From: Halomonas elongata | Lineage (GTDB): Bacteria; Pseudomonadota; Gammaproteobacteria; Pseudomonadales; Halomonadaceae | Assembly: GCF_029081005.1 (NCBI RefSeq) | Contig: NZ_JAJQTQ010000015.1 | Span: forward strand, 44,658-108,657 | Reading direction: 5' to 3' | DNA: 64,000 nt | Shown here: in pieces, positions 28,216 through 38,497 of the stretch | Numbering within the stretch: position 1 is the first letter of the stretch | Layout: each line of letters begins with the position of its first letter | The notes under the pieces: generated by a model | The model's input: only the letters and a program-made list of their open reading frames with translations | What the model was told of the DNA's origin: nothing | The model's database searches: none | Made by a program: the position numbers and the translations under genes

Positions 28216-29634
28216 TCTGACCGCCCTGGAGCACTCACGCCTGCTGGTGGTGGGCGATGTCATGCTCGATCGCTACTTGCATGGCGGCACCTCGCGCATC
28301 TCTCCCGAGGCCCCTGTTCCCGTGGTCAGGGTCGAGGAGGATGAAGACCGTCCGGGTGGCGCGGCCAACGTGGCGCTCAATATCGCCTCGCTCGGGGCTC
28401 GAGCCGCCCTGGCTGGCCTGGTCGGCGATGACGACAACGCCGATCGGCTGATGCATCGTCTGGAAGACTCCGGTGTAAGCACTCACTTCTCTCGCAGCCC
28501 CGAGATACCGACCATCACCAAGCTGCGAGTGATGAGCCGCAACCAGCAACTGATCCGACTCGATTTCGAGGAAGGGCTGGGCAAGGTCGATACCCACGGG
28601 TTGTCGGTACAGGTGGAGCAAGCGTTACCCGACGCCGACCTGGTGATCCTCTCCGATTACGGCAAGGGAACCCTGACCGATGTCGCCACCCTGATCGCCC
28701 GCGTGCGCGACACCGGCAAACGGGTGCTGGTCGACCCCAAGGGCAGCGATTTCAGCAAGTACCGCGGTGCCAGCGTGATCACCCCCAACCTGACCGAGTT
28801 CGAGGCGGTGATGGGCCCTTGTCCCGATGACGCCACCCTGGCGGCTCGCGGTGAGGCGCTACGCGCCGAGCTGGAACTCGAGGCACTGCTGATCACCCGT
28901 AGCGAGAAGGGCATGACCCTGATTCGCGAGGGGGCCGACCCTCTGCACCTGCCGACGCGGGCCCGGGAGGTCTTCGACGTGACCGGCGCCGGGGATACCG
29001 TGATCGGCGTGCTGGGGCTGGCGCTGGCGGCCGGCCACGGCTTCCCCGAGGCCATGACACTCGCCAACCTGGCCGCCGGCCTGGTGGTGGCCAAGCCCGG
29101 TACCGCGACCTTGTCCATCGCCGAGCTCTACACCGCGCTGCACGGCGACAAGCTGGCCGAGTTCGGTGCCATCGAGGAGGCCCCGTTGTGTGAAGCGGTG
29201 CGTGCCGCCCAGGCTCGGGGTGAGCGAGTGGTGATGACCAACGGCTGTTTCGACATTCTGCATGCCGGCCACGTCGCCTACCTCGAACACGCCCGCCAGC
29301 TCGGCGATCGGCTGATCGTGGCGGTCAACGACGATGCCTCCATCGGGCGCCTGAAGGGTGCCTCGCGGCCGATCAACCCCCTGGCGCGGCGCATGCAGGT
29401 GCTGGCCGGGCTGGGCGCCGTCGACTGGGTGGTGCCGTTCGCCGAGGACACTCCGCAGCGGCTGATCGAGGCGGTGTTGCCCGACGTGCTGGTCAAGGGT
29501 GGCGACTATCGCCCCGAACAGATCGCCGGTGGCGAGGCGGTGCGCGCCGCCGGGGGCGAGGTGACGGTGCTGGGCTTCGAGGACGGCGTTTCCACCACGG
29601 CCATGATTTCCACCATTCTCGATCGGGAACGCTG

Positions 29635-29635
<1 letters not shown>
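28205..29635 (+). CDS. hldE: Bifunctional heptose 7-phosphate kinase / heptose 1-phosphate adenylyltransferase
   Basis: HldE carries out two steps of ADP-heptose synthesis. The 476-aa protein has an N-terminal ribokinase-like domain ([42 protein letters not shown] near 260) and a C-terminal nucleotidyltransferase with [20 protein letters not shown] near 345-365. Length equals E. coli HldE. The ATG at 28205 matches the family start. It overlaps the upstream family 9 gene and its last base is shared with the waaA ATG. Confidence 0.97.
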
Positions 29636-30966
<1,331 letters not shown>

Positions 30967-30978
30967 GTTGTTGCTCGC

Positions 30979-31656
30979 TTACCCTGCAGGCGTCAGGCGC
31001 TCGACTCCCCGGTCGGTACCGAGCAGGAGCACATCGGCGCCCCGGGCGGCGAACAGGCCGTTGGTCACCACGCCGACGATGGCGTTGAGCCGGGCCTCCA
31101 TAGCCTCCGGGTCGTCGATCATGAATTCATAGCAGTCGAGGATCTGGTTGCCGTTGTCGGTCACCACCCCGTCGCGGTAGACCGGGTCCGCTCCCAGCTT
31201 GACCAGCTCCCGTGCCACATAGGAACGCGCCATGGGAATCACCTCCAGGGGCAGGGGGAAGTCGCCCAGGCGCTCGACACGCTTGGAGGCATCGGCGATG
31301 CACACGAAGCGTTCCGAGCAGGCGGCGACGATCTTCTCCCGAGTGAGGGCCGCGCCGCCGCCCTTGATCATGTGAAGGTGAGCGTTCACTTCGTCGGCGC
31401 CGTCGACATAGACGGGAAGCGTGCCGGTCTCGTTGAGCTCGAAGACATCGATCCCGTGGCCACGCAGGCGCTCGGCGGTAGCCTCCGAACTGGCCACTGC
31501 GCCGCGAAAATCGCCGCGCAGCGTGGCCAGCTTGTCGATGAAGCGATTGGCGGTGGAGCCGGTGCCGACGCCAATGACGGTATTTCGCCCGAGTAACGGG
31601 CGGATCTCGTCGAGGGCGGCGGTGGCCACGGCGTCCTTGAGTTCGTCCTGGGTCAT
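30979..31656 (-). CDS. rpiA: Ribose-5-phosphate isomerase A
   Basis: RpiA interconverts ribose 5-phosphate and ribulose 5-phosphate. The 225-aa protein has the family motifs [41 protein letters not shown] (with catalytic Asp/Glu/Lys) and [11 protein letters not shown]. It is convergent with waaA (12 bp apart) and divergent from ilvA, the same neighbour pair as in many gammaproteobacteria. Confidence 0.96.
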   Translation of the reverse strand: MTQDELKDAVATAALDEIRPLLGRNTVIGVGTGSTANRFIDKLATLRGDFRGAVASSEATAERLRGHGIDVFELNETGTLPVYVDGADEVNAHLHMIKGGGAALTREKIVAACSERFVCIADASKRVERLGDFPLPLEVIPMARSYVARELVKLGADPVYRDGVVTDNGNQILDCYEFMIDDPEAMEARLNAIVGVVTNGLFAARGADVLLLGTDRGVERLTPAG

Positions 31657-31849
31657 GTCCTGCTCGCTGTCCGGTAGGTGGCGAATGCGGCGCCATTATA
31701 GGCCATGTCGTCGCCTCGTGCTGGACGCCGTGGCAGGCAGAATGCTACCAATAAGGGTTCCCTTCAGCCGCATTGGGACGCGTCGGGCACATGTCCGTGG
31801 TGCCCGTGACTCCCGCGGTTCTCACGCGCTACCCCATTGGGATATCAGG

Positions 31850-33364
31850 ATGCTCGAAGCCACCGTCAAGAAAATCCTCCAGGCCCGGGTCTATGAAGCC
31901 GCCCGGGAAACGCCGATTTCGCCGGCCCCCTTCCTCTCCCGCCGATTCAACAACCAGATCCTGATCAAGCGCGAGGACCTGCAACCGGTTCACTCCTTCA
32001 AGATTCGCGGCGCCTACAACTGCATGGCCCAACTGACCGACGAGCAGAAAGCCAAGGGCGTGATCGCCGCTTCGGCGGGCAATCACGCCCAGGGGCTGGC
32101 GATGGCCGCCAAGCAGATGGGCGTCAAGGCCGTGATCGTGATGCCGCGCATCACGCCGGAAATCAAGGTCCAGGCGGTGCGTGCCTGGGGGGCCAGGGTC
32201 GTGCTCAAGGGCGATGCCTTCGCCGCTGCCGCCGCCCACGCCCAGGAGTTGATCGAGGAGCACGGCTATACCTATATCCCGCCCTTCGACAATACCGATG
32301 TCATCGCCGGTCAGGGGACCGTTGCCATGGAGATCCTGCGGCAGCAGGCCGGGCGCCTGGATGCGATCTTCGTCCCGGTGGGAGGCGGGGGGCTGATTGC
32401 CGGCGTGGCCGCCTACGTCAAGTACCTGCGCCCGGAGATCAAGGTGATCGGCGTGGAGTCGGAGGACAGCGCCTGTCTCAAGGCCGCGCTGGAAAGCGGC
32501 GAACGCGTGACGCTCGACCAGGTCGGCGTCTTCGCCGAGGGCGTGGCCGTGGCGCAGATCGGCGAGGCGCCCTTCGCGATCATGCGTGACCTGGTGGATG
32601 ATGTCATCACCGTCAACACCGACGAGATGTGCGCCGCGGTGAAGGACATCTTCGAGGAGACCCGGGCGGTGTCCGAGACCTCCGGGGCACTGTCGCTGGC
32701 GGGCCTCAAGAAGTACATCCAGTCGACCGGAGCCACCGGGGAGACGCTGGTGTGCATCAACTCGGGTGCCAACACCAACTTCGATCGCCTGCAGCACATC
32801 GCCGAGCGTACCGAGCTGGGCGAGCAGCGCGAGGCGATCCTGGCGGTCACCATTCCCGAGCGCCCCGGCAGTTTCAAGAAGTTCTGCCGGACCGTCGGCA
32901 AGCGCATGGTCACCGAGTTCAACTATCGCTATGCCGACCCCGAGCAGGCGCATATCTTCGTCGGCGTTCAGGTCAAGCCGGGCGGCGAGGATCGCCAGGC
33001 AGTGATCGACAAGCTGCGAGGTGCCGGCTACCCGGTGGAAGATCTCACCGACAACGAGCTGGCCAAGCTGCATATTCGTCATCTGGGAGGAGGACGTCCG
33101 CAGGAGCACTTCGAGGAGGAAGTGTATCGTTTCGAATTCCCCGAGCGTCCCGGCGCCCTGATGAATTTCCTGACCCACCTGCCCCAGGACTGGAACATTT
33201 CGCTGTTCCACTATCGCAATCATGGTGCCGCCTATGGACGCGTGCTGGTGGGCATGCAGGTGCCCAATGGCGATCATCGTCATGTCGAGGGGTACTTCGA
33301 TGACATCGGGTATCGCTACTGGAAGGAAAGCGAGAACCCGGCATATCGGCTGTTCATGGCGTGA
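31850..33364 (+). CDS. ilvA: Threonine ammonia-lyase, biosynthetic
   Basis: IlvA makes 2-oxobutanoate from threonine, the first step to isoleucine. The 504-aa protein has the PLP lysine in HSFKIRGAYN (K51), the phosphate loop VGGGGLIAG and two C-terminal ACT-like domains (about 330-500) that bind isoleucine for feedback inhibition. The ATG at 31850 starts MLEATVKKILQARVYE as in the family; a much longer upstream reading frame is rejected. A CGGGCAC/GTGCCCG hairpin lies in the 5' region, but no leader peptide is seen. Confidence 0.96.
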   Translation: MLEATVKKILQARVYEAARETPISPAPFLSRRFNNQILIKREDLQPVHSFKIRGAYNCMAQLTDEQKAKGVIAASAGNHAQGLAMAAKQMGVKAVIVMPRITPEIKVQAVRAWGARVVLKGDAFAAAAAHAQELIEEHGYTYIPPFDNTDVIAGQGTVAMEILRQQAGRLDAIFVPVGGGGLIAGVAAYVKYLRPEIKVIGVESEDSACLKAALESGERVTLDQVGVFAEGVAVAQIGEAPFAIMRDLVDDVITVNTDEMCAAVKDIFEETRAVSETSGALSLAGLKKYIQSTGATGETLVCINSGANTNFDRLQHIAERTELGEQREAILAVTIPERPGSFKKFCRTVGKRMVTEFNYRYADPEQAHIFVGVQVKPGGEDRQAVIDKLRGAGYPVEDLTDNELAKLHIRHLGGGRPQEHFEEEVYRFEFPERPGALMNFLTHLPQDWNISLFHYRNHGAAYGRVLVGMQVPNGDHRHVEGYFDDIGYRYWKESENPAYRLFMA

Positions 33365-33599
33365 TGCATGAAAAGTGAGCGCTGACTCACTTCAAGACGC
33401 CTGTCAGATCAACTTATTTCACGACTTTCCCGGGGATGGCGGTTGTCATGTCCGGGGCCTTCGGCTACTCTCACAGCCCGAAGGAACGCTGTCGTCGTCC
33501 CGATAATGTTTCCCGGAGATGGCGACAGCGTCGCCGGAGAAACGAGGTCGTTTTGAACATGATAACGGCAGAAACTGCTGGACGAACAGGGAGTCGACG

Positions 33600-33695
33600 A
33601 TGAAGCGCAAGCCCGATCTGATCATGGTACTGGTGCTGCTGTTCAGCATCGCGGTCGTGGCGACCGGCTATGCGCAGGCGCTGGCGGGCAACTGA
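33600..33695 (+). CDS. 31-aa single-helix membrane peptide
   Basis: A short gene with a GGGAG ribosome site encodes MKRKPDLIMVLVLLFSIAVV followed by ATGYAQALAGN. A basic N-terminus then a hydrophobic segment predicts one membrane helix with the N-terminus inside. It is followed by a good terminator (33736-33770), which supports a real transcript. Function unknown. Confidence 0.65.
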   Translation: MKRKPDLIMVLVLLFSIAVVATGYAQALAGN

Positions 33696-33735
33696 TCGCG
33701 ATTTTGTCCACCTGCTCCCATGAGATGAATGCCGA

Positions 33736-33770
33736 GGCGGCCGACGCGTAATGCATCGGCCGCCTTCTTC
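33736..33770 (+). terminator. Intrinsic terminator after the 31-aa peptide gene
   Basis: GGCGGCCGA (33736-33744) pairs with TCGGCCGCC (33756-33764), followed by TTCTTC. It probably serves the plus-strand small gene and may also act at the 3' end of the convergent fau gene. Confidence 0.65.
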
Positions 33771-33787
33771 GTTGGAAGCGGCTTGAT

Positions 33788-34408
33788 TCAGGGGCGCAGG
33801 ATTCGGCGATCACTGACGATGGCGTCCAGGGGGACATCCCAGGGGGCTACCGGGAGCCGTTCGACGCGCTGGCAGTCGTGGGCCAGGCCGATCAGTCGAG
33901 GTCGGGGGCCGGGGCGACGGGTGAAAGCGAGGGTGCGATCGTAGAAGCCGCCTCCCATGCCGATACGCTGGCCATCATCGTCGAAGCCGACCAGCGGCAT
34001 GAGGATGGCATCCAGGGTCCAGGCCGCCTGGCGTCGGGCGCGATGCGCGCCGTATCGAGTATCGGGTTCGGAGATGCCGAAGCGATTGGTCACCATGGGC
34101 GTGTCGCCATGGTAGTGGACGAACCACAGGGTATTGGGTGCCAGGGGGCGCAGTACCGGGAGATAGGCACGGGCCCCGCGTTTCGCGAGCCAGGGTAGCA
34201 GGGGGGTCGGGTCGATCTCGCCGTCGTTGGGCAGGTAAAGTGCCACGCGCCGGGCGCTGAAGATCTCCGGCAATCGTCGCAGGGAGCGGCACAGCCGCAT
34301 GGCGGCGGCCTCCTGCTCGCGCCGGTCGAGTTCACGACGACGGCGCCGAAGTTCTCGCCGTAGTTCGCGTCGTGCCTGTGGTGCGGCGGTATCCTGCATG
34401 ACGCTCAT
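33788..34408 (-). CDS. fau: 5-formyltetrahydrofolate cyclo-ligase
   Basis: This enzyme (YgfA) converts 5-formyl-THF to 5,10-methenyl-THF. The protein has an Arg-rich N-terminal helix, the segment VALYLPNDGEIDPTPLLPWL, and the nucleotide-binding GMGGGFYDRTLAF near the C-terminus. The ATG at 34406-34408 is one of two close choices (the other at 34397-34399). As in enterobacteria it lies directly downstream of the 6S RNA gene, so the two are probably on one primary transcript. Confidence 0.88.
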   Translation of the reverse strand: MSVMQDTAAPQARRELRRELRRRRRELDRREQEAAAMRLCRSLRRLPEIFSARRVALYLPNDGEIDPTPLLPWLAKRGARAYLPVLRPLAPNTLWFVHYHGDTPMVTNRFGISEPDTRYGAHRARRQAAWTLDAILMPLVGFDDDGQRIGMGGGFYDRTLAFTRRPGPRPRLIGLAHDCQRVERLPVAPWDVPLDAIVSDRRILRP

Positions 34409-34415
34409 GATGAAG

Positions 34416-34602
34416 GAAGTTCCCCAGAGTGCCGCTGTCGTTCTGGCCCTTGAACCCATTGGTTCAAGGTGGGTGGCCGCAGTCGAACCGTCAGGCTTTC
34501 CGTCTCACGGACATGCACACGGGTCCGACTAGCTGTTGGCCCCCTGGGTAATGCGCATAGGCTCGAGGGACGATAACGACTGGCGGACACCCCAGGGAAC
34601 GC
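34416..34602 (-). ncRNA. ssrS: 6S RNA
   Basis: 6S RNA mimics an open promoter and sequesters sigma-70 RNA polymerase in stationary phase. On the minus strand the ends GTTCCCTGGGGTG and CACTCTGGGGAAC pair fully with G-U wobbles, and the conserved 3' block CACCTTGAACCAATGGGTTC is nearly identical to E. coli 6S RNA. Length (~187 nt) and location between zapA and fau match. A sigma-70 promoter lies just upstream. Confidence 0.93.
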
Positions 34603-34607
34603 TTTCT

Positions 34608-34635
34608 ATCCTAGCAGAGCCGTCGGCCTGGCCAA
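34608..34635 (-). promoter_or_regulatory. Promoter of 6S RNA
   Basis: TTGGCC (plus 34630-34635) and TAGGAT (plus 34608-34613) with a 16-bp spacer on the minus strand place the start near 34602, exactly the predicted 5' end of 6S RNA. Confidence 0.65.
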
Positions 34636-34650
34636 AGGGAAGAATCCCCC

Positions 34651-34959
34651 TCAGGCCCCTTGACGACCGGGAGCATCGGCCAGCGCCTTCTCCAGGCGCT
34701 GGCTGAGTTCGCTCAGGCTCTGCTCGCCGGCGCGCTGTTCGTCCTGGGTCTCGAGCAGCTCGTTGGCAATGTTCAGGGCCGCCATGATGGCGACCCTCTC
34801 GCGGTCGACCACCTTGCCCTGGGCGTGGATGCCCTGCATGGCGCGGTCCAGATAACGTGCCGCGCGCTCGAGCTTGTCTTCCTCGTCCGGTGGACAGGCG
34901 ATGACGTACTGCCGTTCCAGCAGGGTGATCTCGATGGTGGGCCGTGAAGAGTCGCTCAT
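34651..34959 (-). CDS. zapA: Cell division protein ZapA
   Basis: ZapA bundles FtsZ filaments at the division ring. The 102-aa protein starts MSDSSRPTIEITLLERQYVI and has a C-terminal coiled coil (NIANELLETQDEQRAGEQSL onwards). The ATG at 34957-34959 lies behind CGGAG and gives the usual family length. It leads the zapA-ssrS-fau locus. Confidence 0.93.
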   Translation of the reverse strand: MSDSSRPTIEITLLERQYVIACPPDEEDKLERAARYLDRAMQGIHAQGKVVDRERVAIMAALNIANELLETQDEQRAGEQSLSELSQRLEKALADAPGRQGA

Positions 34960-35034
34960 GGGTGCTCCGGAGGGCCGAGGGCGCGCCTCGGGGGGTCGAT
35001 GCGTTAACATCGAGGGGAATACGAAGTTTCAGTC

Positions 35035-35064
35035 ACTATAAGAGAGCCGTTCAAGCGCGGTCAA
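35035..35064 (-). promoter_or_regulatory. Predicted zapA promoter
   Basis: Minus-strand TTGACC (plus 35059-35064) and TATAGT (plus 35035-35040) with an 18-bp spacer make a strong sigma-70-type promoter, about 75 bp upstream of the zapA start. Confidence 0.7.
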
Positions 35065-35080
35065 CGCGCGCGGCCCCACC

Positions 35081-35674
35081 ATGGATCGCGTCATGTCATT
35101 GATCAACGAACGCCAGGACTTTTCCACCATCGCCGATACCTTCCTGCTGCATGGCAGCATGCAGTCCCCGGCCTTCCTGGACGGCCGCCTGTGCGCCTCG
35201 CTGGCACTGCACGATCTCGATGCCGAAGGCTGGCTGGAGATGGTCTGCCTCAATCTGGGTGTCGAGCAGCCCAGGGACGAGCCATCCGCCGAGCGCCTGC
35301 TGGGTTGGCGACGCCAGACGCTGGAGGCCTTGTCCGCCGCGGAGATGAACTATGAGCCTCTTCTGCCCGATGAGCTGTTCTCGCTGGCGGAACGTGCCCA
35401 GGGCCTCCAGGAATGGACCCTGGGATTCCTCGAGGTGGTTCAGGATGCCGGCGACGGGCCACGCAAGGGCTGGTCGGAGTCGCTCAGGGAGGCCATCGAC
35501 GACCTGGGCGGTCTGGCTGACATCGAGACCGACCTCGACGATAGCGCCGAGAACGAGAACGACCTGTTTGCGCTGACCGAGCATGCGAGGATGGCTGCCA
35601 TGCTGCTCTATACCGAGCAGCATCCGGGCAAGCCGCAGGTGGAGCAGGTCGAGGAGCCGGGGCCGGCCCACTGA
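35081..35674 (+). CDS. ygfB: UPF0149 family protein YgfB
   Basis: The 197-aa acidic protein fits the YgfB/UPF0149 family (SLINERQDFSTIADTFLLHG ... LLLPGRRPWTL-type helical pattern; here EWTLGFLEVVQDA). YgfB has a regulatory role in Pseudomonas; biochemical function is unclear. It sits between zapA and pepP, the conserved position zapA-ygfB-pepP-ubiH-ubiI. Two ATG starts four codons apart are possible (35081 or 35093). Confidence 0.88.
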   Translation: MDRVMSLINERQDFSTIADTFLLHGSMQSPAFLDGRLCASLALHDLDAEGWLEMVCLNLGVEQPRDEPSAERLLGWRRQTLEALSAAEMNYEPLLPDELFSLAERAQGLQEWTLGFLEVVQDAGDGPRKGWSESLREAIDDLGGLADIETDLDDSAENENDLFALTEHARMAAMLLYTEQHPGKPQVEQVEEPGPAH

Positions 35675-35717
35675 GGACATGCCGTTTCACGTTCTGCGCG
35701 AGTGCACCGCCATGTTG

Positions 35718-35775
35718 TAGCCGTCATCCCTGGCGGCTGCCTTGTGGGCCCGGCCAGGGACGGCTCGAATCCGCT
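35718..35775. repeat. Dispersed repeat R3, copy 1
   Basis: 58 bp starting TAGCCGTCATCC and ending AATCCGCT matches 63886-63943 at 46 of 58 positions by my alignment. It lies in the ygfB-pepP gap, close to the pepP start. Its first half is an imperfect palindrome. Confidence 0.6.
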
Positions 35776-35837
35776 TGCGGTTGCCCGAGTCTGATGCCCC
35801 TCGTCTCCCCCCCTTCACGCTTGACCCAGGAGTCGCC

Positions 35838-37175
35838 ATGTCGACCGAAGCCGAGTGCCGCCCGCCTGCCATCAGCCTGGACGAGTATCGGAGGCGACGC
35901 CGTCGCCTCATGGATAACCTGCCGGCGGATGCCGCCGTGCTGCTGCTCGGCGCCTCCCTGGTCACACGTTCCCGTGACAGCGAGTTCCCGTTTCGCCAGG
36001 ACAGCGACTTTCACTACCTGACCGGCTTTCCCGAACCGGATGCCCTGCTGCTGTTGCTGCCCGGTCGCACCGAAGGAGAATGCGTGCTGTTCTGCCAGGA
36101 CCGTGATCCGTCGATGGAGGCATGGACGGGGTATCGTCTCGGTGCCGAAGGGGCCGTTCGTGCTCATGGTGTCGACCAGGCCTTCGAGAATGCCGAACGT
36201 GATGCTCGGCTGGTCGAGTTGCTGGCGGGGCGAGTCACGCTCTATCTACCCCTGGGCGACGCCTCGGCGCTGCATCTGGCGGAGCGGCTGCATGAGGCGC
36301 TGGGGGCTTGGTCCCGTCAGGGCGGGCAGGCCCTGCCTGGCCTTGCCGATGTGGCGCCGATGCTGCATGAGCAGCGCCTCGCCAAGAGCGACAACGAGGT
36401 CGCGCTGCTTCGCCATGCCGGCGACATTTCTGCCCATGCCCATCGACGGGCAATGCGAGCCTGCCGTGCGGGTCTCGCCGAATACCAGCTACAGGCCGAG
36501 CTGGAGCATGAGTTTCGCTGGCATGGAGGTAGCGGGCCGGCCTACGCCAGTATCGTCGCTGGCGGTCGCAACGCCGGTGTGCTGCACTACATTGATAATC
36601 GAGACCCCTTGCGTGACGGGGAGCTGGTGTTGGTCGACGCCGGTGTCGAATTCGATCTCTATGCCGGTGATATCACGCGGACCTTTCCGGTCAACGGGCG
36701 CTTCACGCCGGCGCAGCGGGCACTGTACGAGGTGGTGCTGGCGGCCCAGGAGCGGGCCATCGAGGCCGTGCACCCCGGTACTACCCTCGCGGCGATCCAC
36801 CGAGGCGTGGTGAGGGATCTCGCCGCCGGCCTCGTGGCCCTGGGGATCCTGGCCGAGGATGGCGAGGAAACGCCCGAGGCGATCGTCGCACGCCGCTTCT
36901 ATCCTCACGCCACCTCTCACTGGTTGGGGCTCGATGTTCACGATGTGGGCAGCTATCGCCCGAATGATGAGCCGCGAGCCCTGAGGCCGGGCATGGTGCT
37001 CACCATTGAACCCGGACTCTATCTGCCGGACGACGACGATCTGCCGGTGGTATTTCGCGGCATCGGCATTCGTATCGAGGACGATGTGGTCGTGACGCCC
37101 GAGGGGCATGAGGTGCTGACACGAGCGGTACCGAAACGGGTGGCTGATATCGAGGCCTTGATGGATGAAAAGTGA
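35838..37175 (+). CDS. pepP: Xaa-Pro aminopeptidase
   Basis: PepP removes N-terminal residues preceding proline. The 445-aa protein has an N-terminal creatinase-like domain (FRQDSDFHYLTGFPEPDA) and the pita-bread metalloprotease domain with two-metal ligands in VLVDAGVEFDLYAGDITRTF, HWLGLDVHDVG, LTIEPGLY and IRIEDDVVVT. The ATG at 35838 follows AGGAG and fits the family length. It is upstream of ubiH in the conserved cluster. Confidence 0.95.
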   Translation: MSTEAECRPPAISLDEYRRRRRRLMDNLPADAAVLLLGASLVTRSRDSEFPFRQDSDFHYLTGFPEPDALLLLLPGRTEGECVLFCQDRDPSMEAWTGYRLGAEGAVRAHGVDQAFENAERDARLVELLAGRVTLYLPLGDASALHLAERLHEALGAWSRQGGQALPGLADVAPMLHEQRLAKSDNEVALLRHAGDISAHAHRRAMRACRAGLAEYQLQAELEHEFRWHGGSGPAYASIVAGGRNAGVLHYIDNRDPLRDGELVLVDAGVEFDLYAGDITRTFPVNGRFTPAQRALYEVVLAAQERAIEAVHPGTTLAAIHRGVVRDLAAGLVALGILAEDGEETPEAIVARRFYPHATSHWLGLDVHDVGSYRPNDEPRALRPGMVLTIEPGLYLPDDDDLPVVFRGIGIRIEDDVVVTPEGHEVLTRAVPKRVADIEALMDEK

Positions 37176-37240
37176 TCGCTTCGCAAGTTCTCGAATCATC
37201 TTTTATGTAATGTACGTTATGAAATACTGGAGAGTCTCGC

Positions 37241-38464
37241 ATGAGCGAATCGCCCTCGTCTGATACGCCACAGCGCGTGGATATCGCGATCGTCGGTGGT
37301 GGTCTGGTCGGCGCCAGCCTGGGGGCGGCGCTGGCGCCGCTGATGCGTGACCGGGGGCTGTCCGTGGCGGTGATCGAGGCGGCTCCCTTGCCCGATGGCC
37401 TGGATGCCCCCTGGCAACCGAGCTTCGATGCTCGGGCGAGCGCCATTTCCCGGGGCACGGCGAACCATTTCGATAACCTGGGCGTATGGTCGAAGATGGC
37501 CGAGCGGGCCTCTCCGATTCGCTGTATCCATGTCAGCGAGCAGGGCCGGCTGGGCACGACCCGGCTGCGTGCCGAGGAATTCGGCGAAGACGCCATGGGT
37601 CACGTGATTCCCAATGCCTGGGTGGGGCGTGTCCTGCATCGCCGACTCACCGAGTTGCCCCTGGCCTGGCACTGCCCGGCCCGTGTGGAAGGCATCCAGC
37701 CTCGGGCCGGGGGGCATCGACTGGCCCTCTCCGATGGCGCCTGCCTCGAGGCCGGCCTGACGGTGCTGGCCGATGGCGGTCGCTCGGGGCTCAAGGAGCG
37801 CCTCGGCATCGAGAGCCGGGAGCGCCCCTATGAGCAGGTTGCCGTGATCGCCACCGTAGCCCTCGACCGCCCGCACGATGGCATCGCCTACGAGCGTTTC
37901 ACGGATTCCGGTCCCATCGCCTTGCTGCCCATGGCCGGGCAGCACATGGCATTGATCTGGACCTTTGCGGCCGGTCGCGAGCGAGACGCCCTGTCGCTGT
38001 CCGACGCCGATTTCCTGGCTCGCCTGCAAGCCACCTTCGGAGACCGGGCAGGACGCTTTCGCCGCGTCGGCAAGCGCCACGCCTATCCCCTCTCGCTGGT
38101 CACCGCCAGCGAGACGGTACGTCCGGGGCTGGCGGTGATGGGGAATGCGGCCCATGCCCTGCACCCCGTGGCCGGGCAGGGATTCAACCTGGCCCTGCGG
38201 GGCGTGATGGACCTGGTGGCCGCCATCGAGGCGGGCGTGGTGCGAGGCGATGCGCCGGGCGAGGCGGCCACCTTGAATGATTTCGAGGCGCGCCGCAGCG
38301 GGGATCGGGATAATGTGATCCGCTTCAGCGATGGCCTGGTGCGGTTGTTCGGTTTCGATCATCCGCTGTTGTCGCGAGCCCGGGCCGCCGGCCTGGTGGG
38401 GCTCAACCTGTTGGGGCCGCTGCGCCGCACGCTGGCCAGGCGGGCCATGGGAGTGGAGCGGTGA
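37241..38464 (+). CDS. ubiH: 2-octaprenyl-6-methoxyphenol hydroxylase UbiH
   Basis: UbiH is an FAD monooxygenase that hydroxylates C1 of the ubiquinone ring. The 407-aa protein has the FAD motifs VDIAIVGGGLVGASLGA at the N-terminus and MGNAAHALHPVAGQGFNLALR (usual GDAAH is GNAAH here) near 300. It precedes ubiI by 33 bp; together they supply two of the ring hydroxylations. Confidence 0.92.
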   Translation: MSESPSSDTPQRVDIAIVGGGLVGASLGAALAPLMRDRGLSVAVIEAAPLPDGLDAPWQPSFDARASAISRGTANHFDNLGVWSKMAERASPIRCIHVSEQGRLGTTRLRAEEFGEDAMGHVIPNAWVGRVLHRRLTELPLAWHCPARVEGIQPRAGGHRLALSDGACLEAGLTVLADGGRSGLKERLGIESRERPYEQVAVIATVALDRPHDGIAYERFTDSGPIALLPMAGQHMALIWTFAAGRERDALSLSDADFLARLQATFGDRAGRFRRVGKRHAYPLSLVTASETVRPGLAVMGNAAHALHPVAGQGFNLALRGVMDLVAAIEAGVVRGDAPGEAATLNDFEARRSGDRDNVIRFSDGLVRLFGFDHPLLSRARAAGLVGLNLLGPLRRTLARRAMGVER

Positions 38465-38497
38465 TGACACCAGACGAGCGTGGAGAAGGGATGACAT

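Noticed and set aside
31657..31849. Leader attenuator of ilvA
   Set aside because: A hairpin is present, but there is no leader peptide rich in Ile/Val/Leu codons and no T-tailed terminator.
35683..35693. GTTTCACGT half of a parS site near the ygfB end
   Set aside because: Only one half matches; the following bases (TCTGC) break the palindrome, so ParB binding is not expected.
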